From contig QGVH01000032.1 of NCBI GenBank assembly GCA_003242735.1, forward strand, positions 1 to 41,618: a DNA stretch of 41,618 bases, in the 5' to 3' direction. The notes beneath the pieces were generated by a model. That model did no database searches. It saw nothing but the letters and a program-made list of their open reading frames with translations, and had not been told where the DNA came from. The translations under genes were made by a program, and so were the position numbers. This DNA comes from a bacterium. Its GTDB lineage: Bacteria > Gemmatimonadota > Gemmatimonadetes > Longimicrobiales > RSA9. Below, piece by piece: positions 7,503 to 15,096 of the stretch; within the stretch, counting starts at the first letter, position 1; each line of letters opens with the position of its first letter.

Positions 7503-7515
7503 CAGTTGCAACCCG

Positions 7516-8517
7516 ATGAATCTGATGCAGGATGAGTTGGTCACGCAGTCCACGAGCCTGGTGCGCTGGCTGTTCCGGCGCCTGAGGGCTCGTGTGTTCG
7601 TCCCCGACGACGTCGCGGAGGACATTCTCGCGGAGGGCCTGGTCGGTCTGGTCGTCGCGGCCCGCCGCTATGACGCTTCCAAGGGCTCCTTCTCCAACTT
7701 CGCGCGAAAATACGTGTGGGGGCACATGCTGGATGCCATGTGCCGCTACAACGAGATCCCGGCGGAGGTGCTGCGCCGCCATCTCCGTGTCCGGATGCAC
7801 CGCGACGAGCTTCGCGCCTCGCTCGGCCGGGAACCGACGATCCGCGAGCTCGCCGAAGCGGTCGGGTGCCGCGAGAGCACCCTGCGGCGCACGCTGTACT
7901 GGATGGAGGGGCGGACGTTCGTCTCGACGGAGCAGCCGGTCCTCGAGGACGAGGACGGTACGGTGACCGTCGGAGACCTGCTCGTGGATGGGTCGGACCC
8001 GGAGGCGGAGGTCGGGCGGGCGGAGCTGGTCGATCAGGTCCTGGAGACGTGCGATCCGGAGCAGCGCTACCTGCTGGTCGAGCACTACGTGGTGGGCAGG
8101 GACCTGGAGAGTCTGGCCGACGAGACGGGCCGCACGGTCCGGGAGCTGGATCGTCTCCTGGAGACGACGCTCGCCGCGCTGCGTCGCCGGTTCGGTGGGT
8201 CGTCGTCGGCGCGCCGGCCGGTGCGGCTTCCGCGCACGTTCCCGCGGGACCGCTTCTGGTCGAGCGTCCGCCGCACGGATGGTTGCTGGGTCTGGACGGG
8301 CACGGTGACGCGGCAGGGCTACGGTCAGTTCTCGGAGAAGCGGGGGACGCGGTGGGTGCATCACCTGGCCCACCGTGCGAGCTGGCTGCTGGCCAACGAC
8401 GAGCTCGAGCCCGGCTACGTGGTGGTCCATCGCTGCGGCAATCGGGCGTGCGTGCGGCCCGAGCACCTGGTGATGGTGGCTCGGGGGCGCAAGGCACGGC
8501 GGACGCAGGTGGCGTGA
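7516..8517 (+). CDS. Sigma-70-family factor fused to an HNH endonuclease domain
   Basis: 333 residues in one uninterrupted frame. Residues about 31-80 form sigma region 2 (AEDILAEGLVGLVVAARRYD, then KGSFSNFARKYVWGHMLDAM). About 95-130 resemble region 3 (ASLGREPTIRELAEAVG). About 170-226 form region 4 (PEQRYLLVEHYVVGRDLESL and its helix-turn-helix). After a short Arg/Ser linker, residues 245-325 are an HNH domain of the phage/homing type: CWVWTGTVTRQGYGQF, His286 in LAHRASW, then VVVHRCGNRACVRPEHL with His305, Cys307, Cys312 and His317. The sigma part is FliA/SigB-like in layout rather than ECF-like. Sigma factors do not normally carry nuclease domains. The protein might nick or cut DNA at promoters it recognises, or the sigma half might serve only as DNA-binding module of a selfish endonuclease. 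An alternative start is ATG 7525. No ribosome site is obvious. Confidence 0.85.
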   Translation: MNLMQDELVTQSTSLVRWLFRRLRARVFVPDDVAEDILAEGLVGLVVAARRYDASKGSFSNFARKYVWGHMLDAMCRYNEIPAEVLRRHLRVRMHRDELRASLGREPTIRELAEAVGCRESTLRRTLYWMEGRTFVSTEQPVLEDEDGTVTVGDLLVDGSDPEAEVGRAELVDQVLETCDPEQRYLLVEHYVVGRDLESLADETGRTVRELDRLLETTLAALRRRFGGSSSARRPVRLPRTFPRDRFWSSVRRTDGCWVWTGTVTRQGYGQFSEKRGTRWVHHLAHRASWLLANDELEPGYVVVHRCGNRACVRPEHLVMVARGRKARRTQVA

Positions 8518-8618
8518 CGTTCGGCTCGCGGAGGCCCTGAGCGCCGCGGCGGGACGCCCGCGCAGCGTGGGCGCCTCGCCTCGGCGGCGAGGCCGAGTCG
8601 TGGCCGTGCCCGGGAGCC

Positions 8619-8645
8619 GTCCCCGCGGCCCTTGCGGGCGGGGAC
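8619..8645 (+). terminator. Hairpin after the sigma-HNH gene
   Basis: GTCCCCGC (8619-8626) pairs perfectly with GCGGGGAC (8638-8645) across an 11-base loop, about 100 bp past the stop at 8517 and before the gene at 8694. There is no U-tract, so it is a candidate only. Confidence 0.35.
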
Positions 8646-8693
8646 CGGCCGGGCCATCGTGCGCCTGTCGCTGCACCCGATCAGGAGGCGCAG

Positions 8694-9185
8694 ATGCCCG
8701 TTCTCGACCTCGCCGGCGCGGGCCTGTCGCTGCTCGCCATCCTCGCGTTCGTCTTGCTCCTCCGGGACTGGTGGCACAGGCGGGGTCGTTTCCGGCCGCT
8801 CGAGCTCGGCACGCTGTGCATCAGCGGAAGGACCGTGGCGCTGGCCTGGCTGCTCCTCCTGTTCCTCTCGTTCGTCGCCGGCGTCCGCGGCGCCCTCGTC
8901 CTCAAAGTGGAGGCGTCCACCCGCGCCGCTGCGCCCGCCACGGCCGACCCGTTCACGGGTGCGCAGGACCCGCGCGTCGCGGTCCAGCAGGCGAGCACGC
9001 TCGAAGCGCCGCTTCCGTTCTACCGGTGGAGTCGGACGGAGGTGCGCATGGAAGGCACGCTACAAGCGACGACGACGACGCGCACCTTCCAGGTCCCAGT
9101 CTGGTTCATCGTCGGCGCCGTTCTCTACCTGCAGTTCGTCGTTCGCGGACGTGCCGCGGCCCACGAGCAGACCGGCATGGTCTGA
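8694..9185 (+). CDS. Hypothetical membrane protein
   Basis: 163 residues, unrecognised. ATG 8694 has an AGGAGG site five bases upstream. Hydrophobic helices are at about 6-23 (LAGAGLSLLAILAFVLLL), 47-65 (TVALAWLLLLFLSFVAGV) and 133-151 (VPVWFIVGAVLYLQFVV). A positively charged WWHRRGRFR loop follows the first helix, placing that loop inside. Between helices 2 and 3 is a roughly 65-residue Ala/Thr/Arg-rich segment probably facing the periplasm. It is followed by a convergent YceI gene only 24 bp away. No family could be named. Confidence 0.65.
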   Translation: MPVLDLAGAGLSLLAILAFVLLLRDWWHRRGRFRPLELGTLCISGRTVALAWLLLLFLSFVAGVRGALVLKVEASTRAAAPATADPFTGAQDPRVAVQQASTLEAPLPFYRWSRTEVRMEGTLQATTTTRTFQVPVWFIVGAVLYLQFVVRGRAAAHEQTGMV

Positions 9186-9209
9186 CGCGGGCCGCGCCGC
9201 CTCACGGCC

Positions 9210-9875
9210 TCACCGGGCCAGCAGCCGGAACTCGTACTCGAGCCGGATCTCGTCCGCGACACTCAGGACGGACGCGACGCGCGGCTTCTCGATCTGGAAG
9301 TCGTCGAAGGTGAACTGCGTCTTGGCGAGCCCGGAGACCGCGCCTTCCTCGAAGCGCGCCGTCACCTCCCAGGTCGTCGGCCGGGTCACGCCGCGGATCG
9401 TGAGATCCCCCACGATCTCGAACGTCGACTCGCCCGATGTGGGGAGCGGGAAGGACAGGCCACGCAGCTCGGTGGGCACGAAGACGGCCGTCGGGTACGT
9501 CTCCGTCTCCAATGTGCGGCGCCGGACGTAGTTGTCGCGGCGTTCGCTGTCCGTGCGCAGACTCGCCAGGTCGATGACGAAGCGGGACTCCTCGCGCACC
9601 ACGGTGCCGTCCGGCCGGACCGTGATCCCACCCTCGATCTGGCTGGTCGCGCCGACCGCGTCGTTCGGGAAATTGAGCCGGGCGAGCTGCTCGCGGACCC
9701 GATACCGCGCCTCGTTCCCCTCCGGCGCGACGGTGAAGCGCAGGACGTCGCTCGCCTTCGCCGCCTCCCCGCCCGTCTGCGCGGCCACGGGAGCGGCCGC
9801 GGCCCCGAGCGCGACGACGACGGCGGCGGCGAGCGTGCGCGCCCTCAGGACTCCTATCCAAGGCAAACGATGCAT
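9210..9875 (-). CDS. YceI-family periplasmic protein
   Basis: 221 residues. I chose ATG 9875 (MHRLPWIGVL) over 9887 because a GAGGAG box sits five bases before it. A signal peptide ends at about AAAPVAAQ. The rest is the YceI lipocalin-like beta-barrel, which binds a long isoprenoid such as polyprenyl pyrophosphate or ubiquinone in characterised members. Landmarks are VAPEGNEARYRVREQLARLN, ESRFVIDLASLRTDSERRDN and the paired-strand motif GDLTIRGVTRPTTWEV, followed by KTQFTFDDFQIEKPRV. The Ser/Thr-Arg-Asp segment with NYVRRRTLE corresponds to the usual D..I..FL region. It lies just downstream of the S9 peptidase gene, 52 bp away on the same strand, so the two may be co-transcribed. Confidence 0.9.
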   Translation of the reverse strand: MHRLPWIGVLRARTLAAAVVVALGAAAAPVAAQTGGEAAKASDVLRFTVAPEGNEARYRVREQLARLNFPNDAVGATSQIEGGITVRPDGTVVREESRFVIDLASLRTDSERRDNYVRRRTLETETYPTAVFVPTELRGLSFPLPTSGESTFEIVGDLTIRGVTRPTTWEVTARFEEGAVSGLAKTQFTFDDFQIEKPRVASVLSVADEIRLEYEFRLLAR

Positions 9876-9927
9876 CGAACTCCTCATGCCTCCGGTCCTC
9901 CGAACCAGACGTTCTCCCGGCGGGCGC

Positions 9928-12042
9928 TCAACGGGTCTCGGCCGCTGCGCCGCCCCGACCCAGGATCAGGTTCTCGATGAAGAACTCCATCATGCGCTCG
10001 CGGTTGATCGAGGTATGGCCGCGGTCCGGCCCGACCTGCACCTCGAAGCTCTTGCCCGCACGCTGGAGCGCATCGATCAACTGCATCGCGTTCGACGGGT
10101 GCACGTTGTTGTCCGCCGTCCCGTAATAGATCATGAGCCGGCCGCGGAGCCGATCCACGTACTTCATGACCGAACCGGCCTCGTAGCCCTCCGGGTTCCC
10201 CTGCGGCGTCCACATGTAGCGCTCGGTGTAGATCGTGTCGTAGTTGCGCCAGTCCGTCACCGGCGAGGACGCCGACGCGGCGTGGAAGACGTCCGGGTAA
10301 CGGACCAGCGCCATCGCCGCCGCATAGCCGCCGTACGACGTGCCGAAGATGCCGACGCGGTCGCCGTCCACGTACGGCCGCTCGCGCAGCGCCTTCACCC
10401 CCGCGGCCAGGTCATCGATCTCGACCTGCCCCAGCTTCTGGTAGATCGCGTCCAGGAACCGCTTGCCGCGGCCGCCCGCGCTGCGGGCATCCAGCGTGAC
10501 GACGAGGAAACCGAACTCGGTCAGCGGATCCGGCAGCATGAACGTCTCCCGCGCGCCGTTGGTCCCCGGCCCCGCATACACGCTCACCAGCACGGGCCAC
10601 TTGCGGTTCGGATCGAAGTTCGACGGCCGGTGGAGCATGCCGTGCAGCTCCGTCACGCCGTCCGCAGCCGTGAACGTGAACAGTTCGACGCGGTGGAGCC
10701 CGAGCTGCTCGAACTTCGTCATGTCGCTCTTCGCGAGCTCCGCCACGACCTTGCCGTTCGCGTCCATGAGCCGGGTCACGGGCGGCGTGTCGTGCGTCTG
10801 TGCCACGTCCACGAAGTGCCGGCCGTCCGGCGCGACCATCACCGTGTGGTGGAACCTCGGGTCGGTGAGCCGCCGGTCGCCCCTACCGTCCAGCCGGACG
10901 CGATGGAGCTGGAGCTTCATGTGGTTGTCGCCGCTCCGCGCCATGTACCAGAGGAACCCGCCCTTCTCGTCCACCATGACGATCGGTCCGACCTCGAACG
11001 GATGGTTCGTGAGCGTCGCCAGCAGCTTCCCGCTCAGGTCGTAGAGGTAGTAGTTCCGGAAGCCCGTTCGCTCCGAGGCCCAGATGAAGCGCTTCCCATC
11101 CGCGAGGAACCGCATGGTCGGCGAGTTCTCGACCCAGCTCGCCGGCCACTCCTCCCGCACCACGACCCGGCACTTCGTCGTCTCCGGGTCGCACGCGGCC
11201 AGTTCCATCGCGTTCTGCCGCCGGTTCGTCCTGCGGATCAGCACCTCCCGCCCATCCGGCGTCCATTCGATCCCGTAGACGTAGTGCCCGACCACGTCGT
11301 CGGAGAACGGCTTGCCGTCCCGAACGTCGAGCCGGACGGTCTTCCGCGTGCCGAGGTCGTAGACCAGCACGTCGACGATGGGGTTCGGCGTCCCGGCCTT
11401 GGGATACGCCTCGATGTCCATCCGGCTCTGGATCTGCGTCTGGTCGAGCTGGAGGTAGTAGTCCTGGATGCCGCTCTCGTCGAAGCGGTAGAACGCGAGC
11501 TTCCGGCTGGACGGCGACCACCACATCGCCGTGGTCTGCCGCAGCTCTTCACCATAGACCCAGCTCGCGGTCCCGTACTTGACCCGCGTCTTCTCGTCGC
11601 CATCGGTCGTGACGGCGAACTCGTTGCCCTCGACCAGGTCCCGGATCCAGACGTTGCGGTCGCGGTAGAACGCCTGGTATCTGCCGTCCGGAGACTCCGC
11701 CGACTCGTACTGCCGGCCGCGCTCCGGCCTGGGGCGCCGGCCCAACGGCGACGGCTGCTGTGGGGTGCCGATCGCCGTGGCCCGGCGCGCCTCGACGTCG
11801 TACCGGTAGAGCGTGCCCTCCCACACGTACTCGAAGGAGCGGCCATCCTCGGCCCACGTCACGTTCAGCGCCCCCAGCTTCACCGACCGAGGGATCTCCG
11901 CCGCCATCGCTCGATAGCGCTCGTAGCCCGGCATGGTCCGCAGGCGGTCCTGCGCGGCGAGCGGCGCGTGCAGCACGGCGAACAGCGCCGGCGCGATCAG
12001 CGCCGCGCGAGCACGCACGGACGGGCGGGTCGGGGTCCTCAT
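9928..12042 (-). CDS. Secreted S9 peptidase, dipeptidyl peptidase IV-like
   Basis: 704 residues. Signal peptide to about residue 30 (FAVLHAPLAAQ), then an eight-bladed beta-propeller of the DPPIV N-terminal type (about 50-470) and an alpha/beta-hydrolase domain (about 480-695). Catalytic residues are visible: Ser569 in GTSYGGY, Asp644 in YYGTADNNVH and His676 in DRGHTSI. The double-Glu motif that anchors the substrate N-terminus in DPP IV appears as WVYGEEL (Glu165-Glu166), so removal of X-Pro or X-Ala dipeptides is the best guess. ATG 12042 has AGGAG eight bases upstream. It acts in the periplasm or outside. The neighbourhood also has an M14 carboxypeptidase, consistent with peptide scavenging. 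Confidence 0.92.
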   Translation of the reverse strand: MRTPTRPSVRARAALIAPALFAVLHAPLAAQDRLRTMPGYERYRAMAAEIPRSVKLGALNVTWAEDGRSFEYVWEGTLYRYDVEARRATAIGTPQQPSPLGRRPRPERGRQYESAESPDGRYQAFYRDRNVWIRDLVEGNEFAVTTDGDEKTRVKYGTASWVYGEELRQTTAMWWSPSSRKLAFYRFDESGIQDYYLQLDQTQIQSRMDIEAYPKAGTPNPIVDVLVYDLGTRKTVRLDVRDGKPFSDDVVGHYVYGIEWTPDGREVLIRRTNRRQNAMELAACDPETTKCRVVVREEWPASWVENSPTMRFLADGKRFIWASERTGFRNYYLYDLSGKLLATLTNHPFEVGPIVMVDEKGGFLWYMARSGDNHMKLQLHRVRLDGRGDRRLTDPRFHHTVMVAPDGRHFVDVAQTHDTPPVTRLMDANGKVVAELAKSDMTKFEQLGLHRVELFTFTAADGVTELHGMLHRPSNFDPNRKWPVLVSVYAGPGTNGARETFMLPDPLTEFGFLVVTLDARSAGGRGKRFLDAIYQKLGQVEIDDLAAGVKALRERPYVDGDRVGIFGTSYGGYAAAMALVRYPDVFHAASASSPVTDWRNYDTIYTERYMWTPQGNPEGYEAGSVMKYVDRLRGRLMIYYGTADNNVHPSNAMQLIDALQRAGKSFEVQVGPDRGHTSINRERMMEFFIENLILGRGGAAAETR

Positions 12043-12111
12043 GCGGGCTGCTCCTTTCCTCGGGATCGTTCCTCGGGTCGAGACCGTTTTCGCTGAACGT
12101 CGGCGCCCGGC

Positions 12112-12642
12112 TCACGCTGGTCCGTTCGCCCTCGCGGCCAGCCGCTTCTGCACGACCGTCCAGCCGTCGCTCCCGCGCCGGACCAGCAGGTCCCACGTCT
12201 CGCGCAGGATCTGCCCGGCTTCGCCGCGGCCGTTGTGGTACAGCGTCACGCGGACCGGCAGGATCCCGTTCTGGATGGGCTGCTGCGGGTTCATGAAGTG
12301 GAACACGATGCCGTCGCCGGGAATGCGACACGTCTCCGGCCGGGACTTGTCCCGGCACTGGATCGCCTCCTCCGGATAGGCGATGGTCGCGCCGAACCGC
12401 TGCTGCACCTCCTCCAGCGTCGCTCTGGTGTGCCGCGCCCGGCCGACCAGCCCGAACTCCCGATCGCGCTGCGAGAGCTCCAGCCCCGGCGCCAGGTAGA
12501 TCCGCCGGCCCGGCTCCGCGAACGCCGCGATCACCGCGGAGACCATGCTGGGCTCCGGCTTCTGCGCCCACGCGGCCCGCGGCGGCAGGACGACGAGGGC
12601 GGTAGCGCCCAGGAGCAAGGATCTCGAAAGGACCTTCAACAT
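12112..12642 (-). CDS. Hypothetical secreted protein
   Basis: 176 residues with a clear Sec signal peptide (LLLGATALVVLPPRAAWAQ). The mature part is unrecognised. It contains RRIYLAPGLELSQRDREFG, two cysteines in AIQCRDKSRPETCRIPGDG that could form a disulfide, and a beta-rich end with LPVRVTLYHNGRGEAGQILR and GWTVVQKRLAAR. The last part resembles secreted NTF2-like proteins that end in W.V...; this is only an impression. It lies on the same strand as the S9 gene, 69 bp before its start. Confidence 0.6.
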   Translation of the reverse strand: MLKVLSRSLLLGATALVVLPPRAAWAQKPEPSMVSAVIAAFAEPGRRIYLAPGLELSQRDREFGLVGRARHTRATLEEVQQRFGATIAYPEEAIQCRDKSRPETCRIPGDGIVFHFMNPQQPIQNGILPVRVTLYHNGRGEAGQILRETWDLLVRRGSDGWTVVQKRLAARANGPA

Positions 12643-12693
12643 CGCGCACCCGCCCTTGCTGGAGGTTCTGCGATCGTTCGAAAATGACGGAAT

Positions 12694-14382
12694 CTACCGC
12701 GCTCCGGCCGGGAGGGAAGCCCCGCGCGTCCGCATCGGCACGTGGCCCATGATCTTCCGCACCGGCACAGGCTGGCCCGGGGCGAGCCACTCGTCGAAGA
12801 AGTTCCAGTTGACGAGTCCGTCGTCGCTCTCGGGCTCGAGCAGGTACGCCGCGAGCCGGCCCAGCGGCTGCGTCAGCCGCACCACGTACGTGCCCGGCGG
12901 CAGCGTCGCCCGCTCCGTGCTGTACTCCCCGCGCAGCCGCACCTCGTGGTGGCCCTGGAACGGCCGCGACGCCTTCGTGAGCGACGACGGCGTGAACGTC
13001 ACCACCTCCGTGGTCAGCGGCTCCACCAGCTCCTCCACCGCGATCCCGTGCTGCAGGAGCTTCTCCACGATCCGCTCCATCCCGGGCTCCCGGGGCAGTA
13101 CGTACGCCCGCGCCATCGGCACACTGCGCGTCGGCTCGAAAACGGCGTAATCCAGCATCGGGACCACGGCGATGCTGTCCTCGAGCATGACGCGCATCTC
13201 CCGCCCGCTGCGCGGGTTCACCTCGTGGCGGACCGCGCCCACCAGGATCGGGACCGGCTCCGGCAACGGCCGGGTCTCGTACTCGACGCCGATCGGCATC
13301 TCCGCCGTGCCCTGCGCCGCCTCCACGAACTCCCGATCCAGCCGCGCGGCGAGCTCCATGATCTCGCGGCCGTGGGCGTCCACGTAGCGCAGGATCTCCT
13401 CGACGAACGCCTCCGTCACCGCGACACGATCACGGAAATGGAGGTAGCTGTACGCCTCGGACAGGATCGTCAGCCGGTTCCGGAAACCGACGTAGTTCTG
13501 CCCGGCCCGTGGACGGTGGTCGAACGCGAACCAGACCCGCTGCTCCGGCTGCCCCGGAGCCGGTGCGCGGTTCACGAAGTTGCCGTAGAAATACGACCGG
13601 AAGCCGTGCCTCTCGAGCAGCGCCTGGGCGATCTCCGGCATCATCCGGTTGCGGTGGTAGTCCAGCAGCTCCGCGGGCAGCGTCAGGTTCAGCGGGATGG
13701 AGTACGTGAGGTGGTAGCCGTGGTACGAGCCGTTGGTCGTGTGCAGGTCCACCACCAGATGCGGATCCCAATCGGTGTACGCCCGCACCAGCGCCCGCGC
13801 CTCGGCGGACTCCAACTTCATGTAGTCGCGGTTCAGGTCCAGCCCGTTCGCATTCTCGCGCCGACCCACGCCCGCGATCGGGCCGTATTGCGCCGTGCGG
13901 TTCATCACGTCGATGGCCTCGTTGCCATCGACGTTGTAGATCGGCGCGACCAGGATCACGAGGCGATCCAGCAGCGGCCGCAGGTCGCCGAGCGCGAGCC
14001 GCCGCATCATCATCTGCATCGCCTCCTTCCCCTCCACCTCCCCGCCGTGGATGTTCGCTTGCACGAAGACCACCGGACGGCCCAACGCCCGCGCGTCCGC
14101 GGGGCTCGAGACCGGCGGGTTCGACAGCGTAACCAGCAGCAGGGGCCTGCCCTGCTCCGACGTGCCGAACGTGCTCACGCGCACCAGGTCCGACCGCGCC
14201 GCCAGCGCGTCCAGGAACCGCTGGACGTCCTCCAGCCGGCTCGTTTCCACGTAATCCGTCCGCTCCGCCCGCGTGGTCAGCGCGGGGTCCACCTGCTGCG
14301 CCTCGAGCGGAGCCGGCGCCGTCGGCGCGAGCGCCAGCATCGCCAGTGCCATCGCCCTCCAGGACCGCCTCATCATGTTCAT
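12694..14382 (-). CDS. Secreted M14 zinc carboxypeptidase-like protein
   Basis: 562 residues from ATG 14382 (MNMMRRSWRAMALAMLALAP), which has GAGGG just upstream and gives a signal peptide; the frame opens 15 codons earlier. The M14 fold is supported by NIHGGEVEGKEA (zinc ligands His112 and Glu115 in this numbering), NANGLDLNRDYMKLE with the substrate-binding Asn-Arg, VVDLHTTNGS (third ligand His214), and LTILSEAYSYLHF (probable catalytic Glu309). It is longer than digestive carboxypeptidases: about 200 extra C-terminal residues form a beta-rich domain, seen in large secreted M14 proteins of Gemmatimonadota and Acidobacteriota relatives. The expected activity is removal of C-terminal residues from peptides or peptidoglycan fragments. 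The exact substrate is not predictable. Confidence 0.88.
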   Translation of the reverse strand: MNMMRRSWRAMALAMLALAPTAPAPLEAQQVDPALTTRAERTDYVETSRLEDVQRFLDALAARSDLVRVSTFGTSEQGRPLLLVTLSNPPVSSPADARALGRPVVFVQANIHGGEVEGKEAMQMMMRRLALGDLRPLLDRLVILVAPIYNVDGNEAIDVMNRTAQYGPIAGVGRRENANGLDLNRDYMKLESAEARALVRAYTDWDPHLVVDLHTTNGSYHGYHLTYSIPLNLTLPAELLDYHRNRMMPEIAQALLERHGFRSYFYGNFVNRAPAPGQPEQRVWFAFDHRPRAGQNYVGFRNRLTILSEAYSYLHFRDRVAVTEAFVEEILRYVDAHGREIMELAARLDREFVEAAQGTAEMPIGVEYETRPLPEPVPILVGAVRHEVNPRSGREMRVMLEDSIAVVPMLDYAVFEPTRSVPMARAYVLPREPGMERIVEKLLQHGIAVEELVEPLTTEVVTFTPSSLTKASRPFQGHHEVRLRGEYSTERATLPPGTYVVRLTQPLGRLAAYLLEPESDDGLVNWNFFDEWLAPGQPVPVRKIMGHVPMRTRGASLPAGAR

Positions 14383-14428
14383 GCCCTCGCACGTGATCAG
14401 GGCCGCCAGCGGTGTCCACCGCCGCACC

Positions 14429-14949
14429 TCACCGCCCCGCGGAGAATCTGATGGGCATCCGCACCCAGATCGGCACGGGCTCGCCCCGACGGTTCAGCGC
14501 CGGCTCGAACCGCATGGCCCAGCCGGTCTGCACGGCGCTGGAGTCCAGCGCCTCGATTCCGGTGCTCACCGACAGCCGTACCTCGCGCGGGACGCCGTTC
14601 TCGGGAACGAACGCGCAGACCTCCGCGCCTCCGCGCGCCTCGACCGCGCACTGTACGGCCTGTAGAGTATGAACGCCATCCCTGTGAGGAACTCTTCGTT
14701 GATGAGGATCGGCGGCTTCGTGTAGCGCTCATTCTCCGCGCTGTCCGGCTGCGCCTCCGGGCCCGCGGGCGCGCTCGCCGCCACCGCGCCCTCCGCCGAC
14801 CGGAAGCCGCATCATCCGAGCCGTCTCCCGCCGAAGAGGCCGGCGAATCCCGCACACGCGCCCGTGACGAGCAGCGTTGCGCCCAGCACCAGCCAGGCCA
14901 GGGAACGCTGCCTCCGATACGCTCGGCGCCAGGGGCTTCGTCGCTCCAT
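14429..14949 (-). pseudogene. TonB-like gene with stop codon and frameshift
   Basis: ATG 14949, after a GGGAGGG site, encodes MERRSPWRRAYRRQRSLAWL and a membrane helix (LVLGATLLVTGACAGFAGLF), then meets TGA at 14812-14814. The same frame continues past the stop as SAPAGPEAQPDSAENERYTK and PPILINEEFLTG, the usual linker and entry to a TonB C-terminal domain. Around 14640-14680 the frame breaks, and the rest of the domain appears in another frame: GGAEVCAFVPENGVPREVRL, WAMRFEPALNRRGEPVPIWV, ending RMPIRFSAGR and TGA at 14429. TonB domains end in just this way (MRFEPA...PVPVWV..P..F). One stop and one frameshift make it a pseudogene unless the assembly is wrong here. An intact version would energise TonB-dependent receptors or belong to a BlaR-TonB system. 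Confidence 0.7.
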
Positions 14950-15096
14950 GCCTCGCCCTCCCATCCAGGAGATACACCTGGAATCGGGCGGCTCGCCGGC
15001 GGCCGTGGTCCTACCCCGCCACGCGCCTCCGTGCTCCCCGGGCCGCGGCGAGCTCCGGAATCGCCCCCCCTCGGTCCGCGCCCGCCTGTCCGCGCC

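Larger units (their letters stand above)
6941..7515. other. Divergent spacer between DUF4019 and sigma-HNH genes
   Basis: 575 bases with no convincing gene. The part near 7200-7275 is AT-richer than its surroundings and contains a perfect inverted repeat. A hairpin lies immediately before the sigma-HNH start. Both are listed separately. The length and layout fit two divergent promoters with an operator. Confidence 0.5.

Noticed and set aside
9532..12096. 854-codon plus-strand frame opposite the YceI and S9 peptidase genes
   Set aside because: Arg/His/Pro-rich shadow; the S9 gene has a complete catalytic triad on the other strand.
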